Assembly (NCBI GenBank): GCA_963765265.1
Contig: CAVXVN010000011.1
Span: 62,001-126,000, forward strand
Direction of reading: 5' to 3'
Source of the DNA: Bacillus_BD sp963765265
GTDB taxonomy: Bacteria > Bacillota > Bacilli > Bacillales > Cytobacillaceae
DNA length: 64,000 bases
Program-made: the position numbers and the translations under genes
Shown: positions 38,742 through 47,598 of the stretch, one piece after another
Layout of the letters: each line of letters opens with the position of its first letter
Position numbering within the stretch: position 1 is the first letter of the stretch
The notes under the pieces: model-generated
Databases searched by the model: none
Told to the model about the DNA's origin: nothing
What the model saw: only the letters and a program-made list of their open reading frames with translations

Positions 38742-39917
38742 CTATTCCCAGATTGCTGATGCCCACTCAGGATGATCGATAAATGGATTACGGTTATGTT
38801 GATAATCGGAGTAGATGATATCATTTCTTTCCCGTTCAAATTGGTCAACTGGATCCTCTTTATGCCATTGAAGCAATACAGATTGTTTTCCATGATAAGG
38901 TGCAGAGCCATTATTGACTAGATTATTTAATTCCAAATCAAGTTCACCGCTATCTCCCTCATAACGTACGGCCATGTAAAATAACATCCGGGCAACATCA
39001 CCTTTTACGCTATCCCTTGGCTCCCAAGAGTCTGAGTCATAATAGTTTCCAGTTGCTTCTGAATGTTGTATACCACCATTATCAAAGTCAAGATTGCTTC
39101 TTGAACTATTGACGCTAACGTCTGTTGGACGCAGGTGATGCAGGTCCGTTCCGGCACCCATTGTTGTTCCAAAGTCTCCATGTGATTTTGCCCAAACATG
39201 TTCTCGGTTCCAATCATTTATACCTGATCCATTTGTGTATTTCCCTTGTGATCGTCCAGAATAAAGCAGGATCACATTATTTGAGTTATTAGGATCTTCA
39301 TCGGTCACTCGAAGTGCATCCCAGACATTGGAATAGGATATTTCTGTATGATCATCAATGATATTATGCAATGCTGTCTTTAAAGTGTTACCTGTTTTTC
39401 CAGATGCAGTAGCATAATAATCGTCAGTAGGTGTAGTAGGCTCTGGCTCTGGTGGTGTTGTCCCACCTACCTGCATTTCGAATGCTGTACCATTTTTTAA
39501 TCCAGCATGAGAAAAGTAAGCTGTAAGTGCTCCTGTCACTTTAATGTTTGCACCTGATAAGGAAGGATTCGTATTTAAACCAAAAGCAGAGCGAAATGAA
39601 GAGGGTATTTGAACATAAAGCATGTTCGATGTATTTGTCTCTGATGGATTATCTGCTATTGCTAGTGCGTAATCATTAGGGAAATCACTTGTAATGACTG
39701 AATTTGTTGCGATAGGCTGTCCGACTACATAACCCTGAACGGTTTTACTAGTATTATTCTGATAATTAATCGCCTGTGACACGGAATATGGTGAGGACCA
39801 TGACCCATCCCCGGTTGCTGCATTTGTTAAAGAAGCTTGAAGTGGATGAAGAAAAATAAAAACAGAGGCAATGAGTATCAAAAACAACAACTGACCTTTT
39901 TTCTGATTTTTTAGCAT
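38742..39917 (-). CDS. Secreted endonuclease I family nuclease with N-terminal OB-like domain
   Basis: The 391-residue protein has a signal peptide (residues 1 to about 33, ending SLTNAA). An N-terminal domain of about 120 residues (GSWSSPYSVSQAI, then TVQGYVVGQPI, and ANIKVTGALTAYF) resembles the DUF6359 OB-like module. After a Pro/Thr linker (TTPPEPEPTTPTDD) comes the endonuclease I domain: WNREHVWAKSHGDFG with the catalytic His, then DLHHLRPTDVSVNSSRSNLDF. This family degrades DNA or RNA outside the cell (compare B. subtilis YurI). AGGGAAATCAC lies before ATG 39917 on the minus strand. Confidence 0.88.
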   Translation of the reverse strand: MLKNQKKGQLLFLILIASVFIFLHPLQASLTNAATGDGSWSSPYSVSQAINYQNNTSKTVQGYVVGQPIATNSVITSDFPNDYALAIADNPSETNTSNMLYVQIPSSFRSAFGLNTNPSLSGANIKVTGALTAYFSHAGLKNGTAFEMQVGGTTPPEPEPTTPTDDYYATASGKTGNTLKTALHNIIDDHTEISYSNVWDALRVTDEDPNNSNNVILLYSGRSQGKYTNGSGINDWNREHVWAKSHGDFGTTMGAGTDLHHLRPTDVSVNSSRSNLDFDNGGIQHSEATGNYYDSDSWEPRDSVKGDVARMLFYMAVRYEGDSGELDLELNNLVNNGSAPYHGKQSVLLQWHKEDPVDQFERERNDIIYSDYQHNRNPFIDHPEWASAIWE

Positions 39918-40475
39918 GTGATTTCCCTCCTACCTATTTTGTAAAGACTTTTATTCCTTTAGGATTAAAATAGAAAAGGAATGGTGTAGCTTATGAGACT
40001 AATAGTTTGAAAATCACAATTCTCCTAATCTTAAAAAGGAACTTTTTCCTCATTAGAATAATGGATCAAATTGTAAGGGTTCATTTTGTATATAGTTCCA
40101 GTAACAGCGAACAACTACGAAAATCACTCTGACAATTCAATCTATTTTAAATATTAACTGATTTTTGTTAATAATTAGTAGGTTGTTTTTTAAAAAACAG
40201 TAAAGGTGGATTTAAACTATGTGTGGAGAGATAATCGAGAAAAGGAATTGTAGGAATAAATTAAACTAAAAAATAGAGGATACGTTAATGATATGTGTTT
40301 TTGTAATATAAACGATATTGTATTAGAAACCGATTTTTCCATGTCATTTTATGATAAATACCCGATTAACAATTAGATTCGGGGACGGTTCCACTCGTTC
40401 AAAGATCATAGTGGTTACAAGTGAGAAGCAGAATATCTTTGAGATGTTCTGTCTTTTTAATAATGTCATAGTAAA
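39918..40475. other. Intergenic stretch upstream of the nuclease and orphan promoter
   Basis: About 560 bp with stops in all frames and no gene I recognise. It contains one copy of the REP-like core GGGGACGGTTC at 40381-40391 without a paired arm. Confidence 0.4.
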
Positions 40476-40563
40476 CTAAAAAAAACACAAATTAACCCAA
40501 AAAAACTCGCTTCTACTAAAAAAAATTCTGAATTGTATAATTATAAATATGAAAGCGTTTTCT
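40476..40563 (+). promoter_or_regulatory. Orphan copy of the TRAP-type promoter with cre
   Basis: A-tract repeats begin at 40476 (CTAAAAAAAAC), 40497 (CCAAAAAAAC) and 40516 (CTAAAAAAAA); -10 TATAAT at 40536-40541; perfect cre ATGAAAGCGTTTTCT at 40549-40563. Spacings from third repeat to -10 (20) and -10 to cre (13) equal those at 32022-32069. Confidence 0.6.
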
Positions 40564-40690
40564 TTAAAGGAAAAAACTGGTTAATATGAGAACGCTTTTT
40601 AAAAAGGATTCCTTAGGAGGTGGATTTTACACAGTTCGTTGTACCTATGCGCATTTTTGAAAACGCTTAAATATAAAGGAGGAAGAGAAA

Positions 40691-40810
40691 ATGACTTCAT
40701 TATCTTCAAGAAAGAGAAAAAAGTCTTCAAAATTACGAAGAACAGTCTTGACAAGGAATTACAAGGGGACGGTTCTTGTGTTTTTATACACAAGAACCGT
40801 CCCCTTGTAA
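40691..40810 (+). pseudogene. Truncated gene start behind the orphan promoter
   Basis: ATG 40691 has a strong ribosome site (AAAGGAGGAAGAG) and encodes MTSLSSRKRKKSSKLRRTV before running into the REP-like palindrome, which closes the frame at 40810. The basic N-terminus resembles the start of sugar ABC permeases that YesN proteins often control, but this is a guess. The rest of the gene is absent. Confidence 0.45.
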
Positions 40811-40812
40811 TT
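40757..40812. repeat. Long REP-like palindrome with GGGGACGGTTCTTGTG core
   Basis: Perfect 25-bp arms (40757-40781 and 40788-40812) around loop TTTTAT; core GGGGACGGTTCTTGTG. Similar palindromes occur in many Bacillaceae genomes, often linked to REP-associated (Y1) transposases, from memory. It may also end the minus-strand yqxD transcript or plus-strand transcription (T run at 40814-40819). Confidence 0.75.
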
Positions 40813-40817
40813 CTTTT

Positions 40818-41258
40818 TTAACGTGAAATCGTTCTTTTAAAAAGCTCCCTGAATTTCTCCCTATCTTCTGATGTAAATGGTTTTGGCCCCTTTGTACGCT
40901 TACCGCCTTTTCGAGCCATTGCACTCAAATAACGTGATTGTAATAATTGGTCAATGTTGTCATTTGTATAACTATACCCAGTATGGTGAAGAACCGTACA
41001 CCCTTTTGGTAAACCTAACGAAGCAAGACCATAATCTTGCGTAATGATAATATCTCCTTTTTCTACTAACTTTATAATTCGATAATCCGCAGCATCTGCT
41101 CCAGAATCAACATAGATGATTTCCACGCCTGATGGTTGTTCTGCATTAGAAAAGTGAGAAAAGCTAGTAACAAGGATAACAGGAATTTTCGCATTTGTGC
41201 CTTCAGAAATAATAATATCTTTTACAGGACAAGCATCTGCATCTATATATATTTTCAT
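40818..41258 (-). CDS. YaiI/YqxD family protein (DUF188)
   Basis: The 146-residue cytoplasmic protein starts MKIYIDADACPVKDI at ATG 41258, which fits the family; an upstream in-frame start (41345) would add 29 atypical residues. The conserved acidic strand DADACPVK, VDSGADAADYRI, TQDYGLASLGL and HHTG motifs are all present, indicating a PIN-like fold with a possible metal site. The function is unknown in the family. It stands alone. Confidence 0.9.
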   Translation of the reverse strand: MKIYIDADACPVKDIIISEGTNAKIPVILVTSFSHFSNAEQPSGVEIIYVDSGADAADYRIIKLVEKGDIIITQDYGLASLGLPKGCTVLHHTGYSYTNDNIDQLLQSRYLSAMARKGGKRTKGPKPFTSEDREKFRELFKRTISR

Positions 41259-41544
41259 TTTATGTCTCCCGTAAACAAGTTTTAATTGATGATAATGGCA
41301 GATTAGGCATTTGTCAAACGATGAAGATGTTGTACCTATAATCATTAAAAAAACAGTTATTCTTTAAAACCAGCCAATCAGGGTATGATCTTAGGAAAAG
41401 AAGATTAGTGTATTTCGTACTAAACAAGGTGAATATTGTCCAACAGACTGTACATTGTAAAGTTGTTAAGGGAATTTATGTTAAACTTAACTTAGTTGTG
41501 CTAAAGTTATGCAAAAGATTAATTAAAAAAAGGAGACAATAAAA

Positions 41545-41832
41545 ATGATTAGAGTTGTATGTAGATGCAAGTTAAAACCAGAAGTAAACTTTGAAGAATA
41601 TATAAATTTAGCTAGAGAAGCTGTTACAATAACCAGAAAAGAAAAAGGTTGTAATATGTATTCTCTGCATGAAGATATAAATGATCCGTCCATCATTTCA
41701 ACTCTTGAAGAATGGGAGGATGAAGAAGCTTTAGAACAACATAATAAAAATGAACATGTCTGGAGAATTGTTCAAGAGCTTCGGAAATTCCGCGAAAGTA
41801 CAGAAATCAACAAATATAGAGAAGTAAAATAA
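41545..41832 (+). CDS. ABM-domain (quinol monooxygenase-like) protein
   Basis: The 95-residue protein has the antibiotic biosynthesis monooxygenase ferredoxin-like fold: MIRVVCRCKLKPE strand, GCNMYSLHEDINDPSIIS, then EEWEDEEALEQHNKNEHV. Relatives (YgiN, HmoB-like) act on quinols or haem without cofactor; no haem-ligand Asn/His arrangement can be confirmed. AAAAAAAGGAGACAA precedes the start. It is single, with AT-rich DNA on both sides (41346-41544 and 41833-42127). Confidence 0.75.
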   Translation: MIRVVCRCKLKPEVNFEEYINLAREAVTITRKEKGCNMYSLHEDINDPSIISTLEEWEDEEALEQHNKNEHVWRIVQELRKFRESTEINKYREVK

Positions 41833-42127
41833 TTTCATCTCAATCTTTAAGAAATTTTTTACTTGGGATAGCTATGATAGTGAATTTGTATATCGTAGCT
41901 ACCATAGTGAACCATATCGATATTTTACTGATTAAAATGGATTAGGTACTAGTAGAAAAGCACGACAAGAAAGTCATCGTTCATGATAATCTCTTAAATT
42001 TATCGTTTTTTAAACATAAAAGCAGCAATTTCAGAAATGGAATTGACTACTTTTATATATTTATGGATTTTTACAAAGTAGTAGGGTTAAGAAGAAACTC
42101 TAGGGTCGAATACGAATCCAAGGTATT

Positions 42128-42175
42128 AAAGCAAATGGTTGCTCTAGGCGTTAACCTAGATCAACCATTTGCTTT
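42128..42175 (-). terminator. Terminator of the first LysR gene
   Basis: AAAGCAAATGGTTG (42128-42141) pairs with 42162-42175, with an inner TCTAGG/CCTAGA stem. It adjoins the stop at 42178 on the minus strand. Confidence 0.8.
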
Positions 42176-42177
42176 TG

Positions 42178-43065
42178 TTATGTAAGCTGCAACTCTAGTT
42201 CTTCAATAAATAAAGATAGAGATGGATTCTTATTTAACTTTTTCCAAGAGGCCAACACATCAAATTTAAAATCATCCCCTTCAATGTTAATAAAACGAAG
42301 AGTAGGAGATGCATATAACTGAAAATATTTCGGAAGTATAGTGATGCCCATTTCAGAATCGACCATCATTAATACAGCTTCAATATGTGAAGCTGTATTA
42401 ACCAAGTTTGCAGAAAAACCATTATTGGCACACGCAGCCATCAAAAGATCAAAACCTGGAGGAGATACTTCTCTTTCCAGCATGACAAAAGATTCTTCTG
42501 CCAATTCCGTAATGTTGATACTCGTTCTATTAGCAAGTGGGTGGTCACGATGCATGATGATACAATGGGGCTGGGTCCATAATGTCTTGTACTCGAGCCC
42601 ACCAATACTTTGCAATCCAAGTGAAAGGGTGAAAGCTATATCCAGCTCATCGGATTTTAATTTTTCAATCATTTGCCCAACATGATAATAGTTCAACCTA
42701 ATATTTATTAGTGGATATTTACGTCTGAATTTTCGGATTAAAAGTGGCAAAAAATCTCTCACCGGCACGCTAAGCAATCCTATATTAATGGAACCAATTA
42801 GCCCTTCCTCTGCTTTGTGGACATTTTCAATTGACTCATCAAGCTTCTTTATCATTTCCCTTGCATCCTTCAAAAAAACAGAACCAGCGTGAGTCAATTG
42901 CACATAATGTTTCGTTCGGTTAAAAAGCTTTACCCCTAATTTTTTTTCTAAATAGGCAATTTGTTGACTCACAGCAGGTTGTGCTACAAATAGCTGCTTG
43001 GATGCTTCTGTGAAGTTTAAATTTTCTGCAACTGAAATAAAATATCGTATTGGACGCATGTCCAT
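42178..43065 (-). CDS. LysR family regulator divergent from the gentisate operon
   Basis: The 295-residue protein has an N-terminal winged helix (RPIRYFISVAENLNFTEASK, LFVAQPAVSQQIAYLEKKLG) and a periplasmic-binding-like effector domain. The domain order and length are standard for LysR. It resembles the aromatic-acid branch (CatR/BenM type) but the ligand is unknown. It is transcribed away from the monooxygenase gene at 43377, the classic layout for a LysR activator of the divergent operon. An inverted repeat in the gap may be its box. Confidence 0.88.
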   Translation of the reverse strand: MDMRPIRYFISVAENLNFTEASKQLFVAQPAVSQQIAYLEKKLGVKLFNRTKHYVQLTHAGSVFLKDAREMIKKLDESIENVHKAEEGLIGSINIGLLSVPVRDFLPLLIRKFRRKYPLINIRLNYYHVGQMIEKLKSDELDIAFTLSLGLQSIGGLEYKTLWTQPHCIIMHRDHPLANRTSINITELAEESFVMLEREVSPPGFDLLMAACANNGFSANLVNTASHIEAVLMMVDSEMGITILPKYFQLYASPTLRFINIEGDDFKFDVLASWKKLNKNPSLSLFIEELELQLT

Positions 43066-43161
43066 TTATATTTCCTCCTTTATATTATATATATTTAAAT
43101 ATTATAAATTTTCTAACTTATTATTTTATTATAATAGAAATCTTTAAAATGAACAAACATT

Positions 43162-43177
43162 ATAAGGAAAACCTTAT
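43162..43177. promoter_or_regulatory. LysR-box candidate in the divergent promoter region
   Basis: ATAAGG, AAAA, CCTTAT: a 6-4-6 inverted repeat 97 bp from the LysR start and about 200 bp from the operon start. It is close in form to LysR sites (T-N11-A type dyads). Confidence 0.5.
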
Positions 43178-43376
43178 TACGGAAATGATTATCTGATATT
43201 TCCAAAAATTAAAGTATTTATATATCATATTACTTAAGGAAGACAACACATGGAGTAGTCAACTTACGTATTACCTTCTCAATTTCTAAGTAATGGAGGG
43301 GAAAACCCAAAATTGTAAACGGCAACAACGCATTCATGTAATTTGTGAAGTAATACATTATAAGGGGGGAATTGTT

Positions 43377-44570
43377 TTGAACCAGTTAACAAAAGGATTA
43401 ACTCACGAAGAGGCTGTTGAATGTGCTAAAAATGTAGCAACAAAGATTAAACCGCGCTTTAAAATATCAGAGGAAATTGCGCACCAGCCCGAAGAAACGA
43501 TTCAGGACTTTATCGAGTCTGGGCTTATCCACGCAATGGTACCTAAACGTTGGGGTGGACATGAACTAGATTTTAATACTTTGTTTAGAACGGCTATAGA
43601 AGTTGCGAAGGCCGATCCGTCAGCAGGATGGTGCTACACTTTATTGGTTGTCCATTCATGGATGCTTGCCTTTTTTCCAGAAGAGGCTCAGGCGGAAGTT
43701 TGGGAGAAAAATCTAGATGCTACGATTGCTTCTTCTTTTGCTCCATTAAAAAATGACATTACACCTGTAGACGGTGGCTACCAAATTAATGGAACTTGGG
43801 GATTTTCATCCGGAATTACTCACAGTGATTATGTGATGATTCAAGGAAATGTTGATGTCAATCCAGAAACAGGCCTAGCAAGTGAAGTCATATTAATGTT
43901 GGTGCCTAAAGAAGATTTTGAAATTCAAAACACATGGAAAACCGTTGCTCAAAGAGGAACAGGAAGTAATAATATTTTACTAGAAAATGTATTCGTTCCC
44001 AAACATCATACAGTAGACTTGGCAGCTTGGTGTCAAACTGGAGAAGGTCCTGGAAGAAGTATCAATACAAGTGTTCTTTACAGCCACCCATTATATGCTG
44101 CAATGCCAGTATGTTTATCTTCAGCTTTACTAGGTGCAAGCATTGGTGCTTACGAGTTTTGGAGGGATGGTCTGAAAAATAAAATGAGTACTAGAGGTGC
44201 AAAGGTAGCCGATTTTACTCATACACAAATTCGCATGTCAGAGGTTTCTGCTCATTTAGCAGCTGCTGAAGCACTGCTTGAAAAAACAGTAGAAAGACTT
44301 GGTACTGGGGAACCCATTGATACCCATGAAAAATTACGTATCCGTCGTAATTATGGCTATGTAGCAAAAATGTGTAACCAAGCCGTAAAAACGATTGTAG
44401 ATAATAGCGGTGCTGGTATTGTCTATGAAGGACATCCAATGAACCGTTATTGGAGAGATGTTCAAGCTTCATCCATGCATATTACGTTTAACTTTGATTG
44501 GTTAGGAGAAATGTTTGGAAAAGCGGAGTTAGGTTTACCACTTAGTCCAAAAGATGCAATGATATCATAA
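43377..44570 (+). CDS. Acyl-CoA dehydrogenase-fold flavin monooxygenase (group D, HsaA/HpaB-like)
   Basis: TTG 43377 follows TAAGGGGGG at 7 bases and gives 397 residues; an ATG at 43293 would add 28 residues but lacks a ribosome site. Signatures are HAMVPKRWGGHELDF, EVAKADPSAGWCYTLL and the C-terminal VYEGHPMNRYWRDVQASSMH, typical of group D two-component flavin monooxygenases (HsaA, IacA, p-hydroxyphenylacetate hydroxylase C2). These hydroxylate aromatics with reduced flavin from a separate reductase. As the first gene of a gentisate operon it may make gentisate or its precursor. A dehydrogenase role is less likely. Confidence 0.75.
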   Translation: MNQLTKGLTHEEAVECAKNVATKIKPRFKISEEIAHQPEETIQDFIESGLIHAMVPKRWGGHELDFNTLFRTAIEVAKADPSAGWCYTLLVVHSWMLAFFPEEAQAEVWEKNLDATIASSFAPLKNDITPVDGGYQINGTWGFSSGITHSDYVMIQGNVDVNPETGLASEVILMLVPKEDFEIQNTWKTVAQRGTGSNNILLENVFVPKHHTVDLAAWCQTGEGPGRSINTSVLYSHPLYAAMPVCLSSALLGASIGAYEFWRDGLKNKMSTRGAKVADFTHTQIRMSEVSAHLAAAEALLEKTVERLGTGEPIDTHEKLRIRRNYGYVAKMCNQAVKTIVDNSGAGIVYEGHPMNRYWRDVQASSMHITFNFDWLGEMFGKAELGLPLSPKDAMIS

Positions 44571-44657
44571 ATGCTAGATTCATTACTGTCAAAAAATATA
44601 AATAATATAAAAAATAAATAGATTTTCAATATCTAACATCATACAGGAGGTATTACG

Positions 44658-45599
44658 ATGCGTTTAGCAACAGTAAGTGTAGAAGGTGTAGAAAGAATCG
44701 CAGCAGTCATTAATGAGGAGTATATCGATCTAAACAAAGCGTATGAGCTTTTACTTGAAAGCAAAGGGCAATATCGTGCGAAACAAATCGCAGAAGCTTT
44801 TATTCCGCCCAATATGATTGGATTCTTACAAGGCGGCGAAGAAAGTTTGGAACTCGCTAAAGAAAGTATCGAATATGTCCAAAATAATGATTTTTCTGAA
44901 CAAGATAAAAGAAATTTATATTATACAGGACTAAATGTAAAGTTAGAGGCTCCCATTCAAAAACCAGAGAAAATCGTTTGTGTAGGCTTGAATTACCGTG
45001 AGCATATCGAGGAAATGGGAAGAGATATTCCAACGATTCCAGTTGTGTTTGCAAAATATAATAACACGATTATTGCGCCTGGAGATCCAATTTTAAAACC
45101 AAAAGTATCTGATTGCCTTGATCATGAAGCTGAATTTGTCGTTGTTATTGGTAAGAAGGGTAAGTATATTTCTGAAGAAGATGCAATGGATTATGTGGCC
45201 GGGTTTACAATTGGAAACGAGGCTACAATCCGTGATTACCAAAAACGTACGAGAGAATGGTTACAAGGTAAAACATTTGATACCACTTTACCATTAGGTC
45301 CACATTTGGTAACAAAAGAGAGCTTACCGAATCATGATAACTTGAACTTACGGTTAACTCTTAATGAAGAACAACGTCAAGTTTCGAATACGAAAAACTT
45401 AGTTTTCACAGTTCCTTATCTAGTAAGCTTCCTATCTGAAATTATGACTCTAGAACCAGGTGATATTATCTGTACTGGGACTCCTGGTGGTGTAGGCCAA
45501 GCAAGAAAGCCACAATCTTGGATGAAGCATGGCGATGTAGTACGCGTGGAAATTGAAGGTCTCGGTGTTCTTGAAAATCCAATCTTGAATGAAGAATAA
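44658..45599 (+). CDS. Fumarylacetoacetate hydrolase family protein
   Basis: The 313-residue protein has the FAH fold: KIVCVGLNYREHIEEMGRD, the metal-binding CLDHEAEFVVVIGK, FTIGNEATIRDYQ, and GDIICTGTPGGVG. Members include acylpyruvate hydrolases and 2-hydroxyhepta-2,4-diene-1,7-dioate isomerases. In a gentisate operon the natural reaction is hydrolysis of maleylpyruvate or fumarylpyruvate to pyruvate plus malate or fumarate. No maleylpyruvate isomerase is seen in the window. ACAGGAGGTATTACG precedes ATG 44658. Confidence 0.85.
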   Translation: MRLATVSVEGVERIAAVINEEYIDLNKAYELLLESKGQYRAKQIAEAFIPPNMIGFLQGGEESLELAKESIEYVQNNDFSEQDKRNLYYTGLNVKLEAPIQKPEKIVCVGLNYREHIEEMGRDIPTIPVVFAKYNNTIIAPGDPILKPKVSDCLDHEAEFVVVIGKKGKYISEEDAMDYVAGFTIGNEATIRDYQKRTREWLQGKTFDTTLPLGPHLVTKESLPNHDNLNLRLTLNEEQRQVSNTKNLVFTVPYLVSFLSEIMTLEPGDIICTGTPGGVGQARKPQSWMKHGDVVRVEIEGLGVLENPILNEE

Positions 45600-45617
45600 A
45601 GAGGAGGGTGAAGTATT

Positions 45618-46745
45618 ATGGCAAAGAAAGTAAATGTTACTCCTGAGATAGCAGAGTTTCATCGGGAAGTGTCCAAGGACGCCTTAGAACCTTTATGGAT
45701 GGCAGCACCAGCAGTCATGCTTAGCGAGCCTAAGTCGAAACCAATCCCTTATATTTGGAAAAGAGAAGTAATTGAGCGCCACATGCAAAAAGCTGCTAAA
45801 ATTATGGACTTTAACAACGGCGGCGACCGAAGAGTCTTAATGTTAATTAATCCTGGAATGAGAGATTTAGAGCCATATGGATGGGGAGCTACAACTCAAA
45901 CATTATCGGTATGCGTTCAGATCCTACTTCCGGGTGAGGAAGCTCCTCCACATCGCCACACACAAACAGCAATCCGTTACATCGTCGAAGGTGAGGGCGC
46001 TTACAGTGGTGTAGATGGAGAAAAAGTGTATATGTGCGAAGGTGACTATGTCATTACTCCGAAGCGTTTATGGCACGAACATGAGCATGAAGGTACAGAA
46101 CCAATGATGTGGATGGACTGCTTAGATACACCATTCATTTACTATTTACATGGTACATTCTTTGAAGGAAGTCCAGTGCAAAAACAGCCTATTACAAGAA
46201 AGCCAAGCGTCGATAAATACCAAGGTGGCATGGTAAGACCTCTTGCTGATCATAAACCAGGACTTGCTCCGCTGCCAGTGTACAAATATGAATCAACACT
46301 AGCTGCACTGAAAGGTTTAAGCGATCACTACGATCCCGATCCAGTTGAAGGATATGTGGTGGAATACATCAATCCATCTAATGGACAATCGGCTAATGAA
46401 AATATTGGGGCATGGTTACAAAAGCTGCCTGTTGGGTTCCATGGCAAAGCCCACCAACATGTAAATAGTGTTGTATACCATATTAAAGAAGGAAAAGGGT
46501 ATACCATCATTGATGGAGTACGCTTTGATTGGGAAAAAGGAGATTACCTATGTGTCCCAACATGGGCTGTACATGAGCATGCGAATACTTCAGATACTGA
46601 AGAAGCGATTCTATTCTCTACTAATGATATTCCAATTTTTGAAAAATTGGATTTACAAAAGGTAGAGGAATATACAGAAAACGGTGGGTATCAAAAGGAA
46701 ATTGGGCAATTTAATCCCGCTCAAGTTGAATTATTAAAGAAATGA
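45618..46745 (+). CDS. Gentisate 1,2-dioxygenase
   Basis: The 375-residue bicupin protein matches gentisate 1,2-dioxygenase. The N-terminal cupin has the Fe(II) His motif PPHRHTQTAIRYIVEGEG and the third His in LWHEHEHEG. The second cupin keeps GKAHQHVNSVVYHIKEGKG. The enzyme cleaves gentisate between C1 and C2 to maleylpyruvate; related salicylate and 1-hydroxy-2-naphthoate dioxygenases share the fold, so these remain alternatives. GAGGAGGGTG precedes ATG 45618, 18 bp after the FAH gene. Its neighbours support a complete lower pathway. Confidence 0.87.
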   Translation: MAKKVNVTPEIAEFHREVSKDALEPLWMAAPAVMLSEPKSKPIPYIWKREVIERHMQKAAKIMDFNNGGDRRVLMLINPGMRDLEPYGWGATTQTLSVCVQILLPGEEAPPHRHTQTAIRYIVEGEGAYSGVDGEKVYMCEGDYVITPKRLWHEHEHEGTEPMMWMDCLDTPFIYYLHGTFFEGSPVQKQPITRKPSVDKYQGGMVRPLADHKPGLAPLPVYKYESTLAALKGLSDHYDPDPVEGYVVEYINPSNGQSANENIGAWLQKLPVGFHGKAHQHVNSVVYHIKEGKGYTIIDGVRFDWEKGDYLCVPTWAVHEHANTSDTEEAILFSTNDIPIFEKLDLQKVEEYTENGGYQKEIGQFNPAQVELLKK

Positions 46746-46758
46746 GGCATTGTATCTC

Positions 46759-47430
46759 ATGAAGCTTGGATATCGAATTAATCCTTCAGAACGTTATGTA
46801 AGTCAAGAGATCGTAGAGGCATATCGGGAAATTCCAACCTCTATTATCAGTGATAATATGGAAAGACTGTTTGCCATGGAGAGCAAGATAAGACCTTTTC
46901 ATCCAAAGCCGATCATGGTAGGACATGCACTGACCATACACTGTCCGCCGGGAGATAATTTGGTTCTTCAAAAGGCCATTGAAATGGCGGAGCCAGGTGA
47001 CATTTTAGTCTTTAATGCTGGGGGAGACACAACCCAGGCACCTGTAGGTGAAATTGTGGTAAGCAATTGTATCAGGAGAGGGGTCGCAGGACTCGTAATC
47101 GATGGAGCTGTCCGTGATAGTGATATTCTGCCAACTCTGGCCATTCCTGTATTTGCTAAAGGTGTTACCCATCGTGGTTGTTATAAAGAGGGTCCAGGAG
47201 AAATTAACGTTACGATTGCCTGCGGTGGTGTCGTTGTTCGACCGGGAGATTTAGTCGTTGGAGATAGCGATGGGATCGTCATTGTACCTTATGAAGAAGC
47301 TGAGGGGTTGTTACCCAAGTTGCTAAAAAAGGTAGAACAAGAAGAGCAAGTATTGGAACAAATTCGAAACAAGACCGTTGATCGATCATGGGTGGATCAA
47401 GAGTTACGTGATAAAGGATATACGTTTTAA
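46759..47430 (+). CDS. RraA family aldolase/decarboxylase-like protein
   Basis: The 223-residue protein starts best at ATG 46759, 11 bases after GAGG; TTG 46750 is too close. The family signature is clear: GGDTTQAPVGEIVVSNCIRR then GVAGLVIDGAVRDSDIL with the conserved Arg-Asp pair. RraA-fold enzymes include 4-hydroxy-4-methyl-2-oxoglutarate aldolases and oxaloacetate decarboxylases of aromatic pathways; others inhibit RNase E, which is less likely in Bacillus. In this operon it probably acts on a keto-acid product. Confidence 0.8.
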   Translation: MKLGYRINPSERYVSQEIVEAYREIPTSIISDNMERLFAMESKIRPFHPKPIMVGHALTIHCPPGDNLVLQKAIEMAEPGDILVFNAGGDTTQAPVGEIVVSNCIRRGVAGLVIDGAVRDSDILPTLAIPVFAKGVTHRGCYKEGPGEINVTIACGGVVVRPGDLVVGDSDGIVIVPYEEAEGLLPKLLKKVEQEEQVLEQIRNKTVDRSWVDQELRDKGYTF

Positions 47431-47441
47431 GTGTTGGATGA

Positions 47442-47479
47442 TTACAAGAGCTCAGGATACTCTCCTGGGCTGCTTGTAA
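47442..47479 (+). promoter_or_regulatory. Hairpin between the RraA-like and permease genes
   Basis: TTACAAGAGCTCAGGA pairs imperfectly with TCCTGGGCTGCTTGTAA around TACTC. No T run follows, so it may be a partial terminator or processing site in a 168-bp gap. Confidence 0.5.
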
Positions 47480-47598
47480 ATATCTATCCTGTTCTAAAAT
47501 GGTTGATTACTAAGCTTTAATAATTCTTAATATTCAGATTTTAAATAAGAATAGATCATTACACAACGAACAAGTTGTATGAGATAGATCCAGAGTAG

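Noticed and set aside
40639..40821. A 60-residue plus-strand frame
   Set aside because: It runs through the REP-like palindrome and has no ribosome site; the frame from ATG 40691 with a good site is more meaningful.
43293..43376. Upstream ATG for the flavin monooxygenase
   Set aside because: It lacks a ribosome site, while TTG 43377 has TAAGGGGGG at good spacing and matches the usual protein start.
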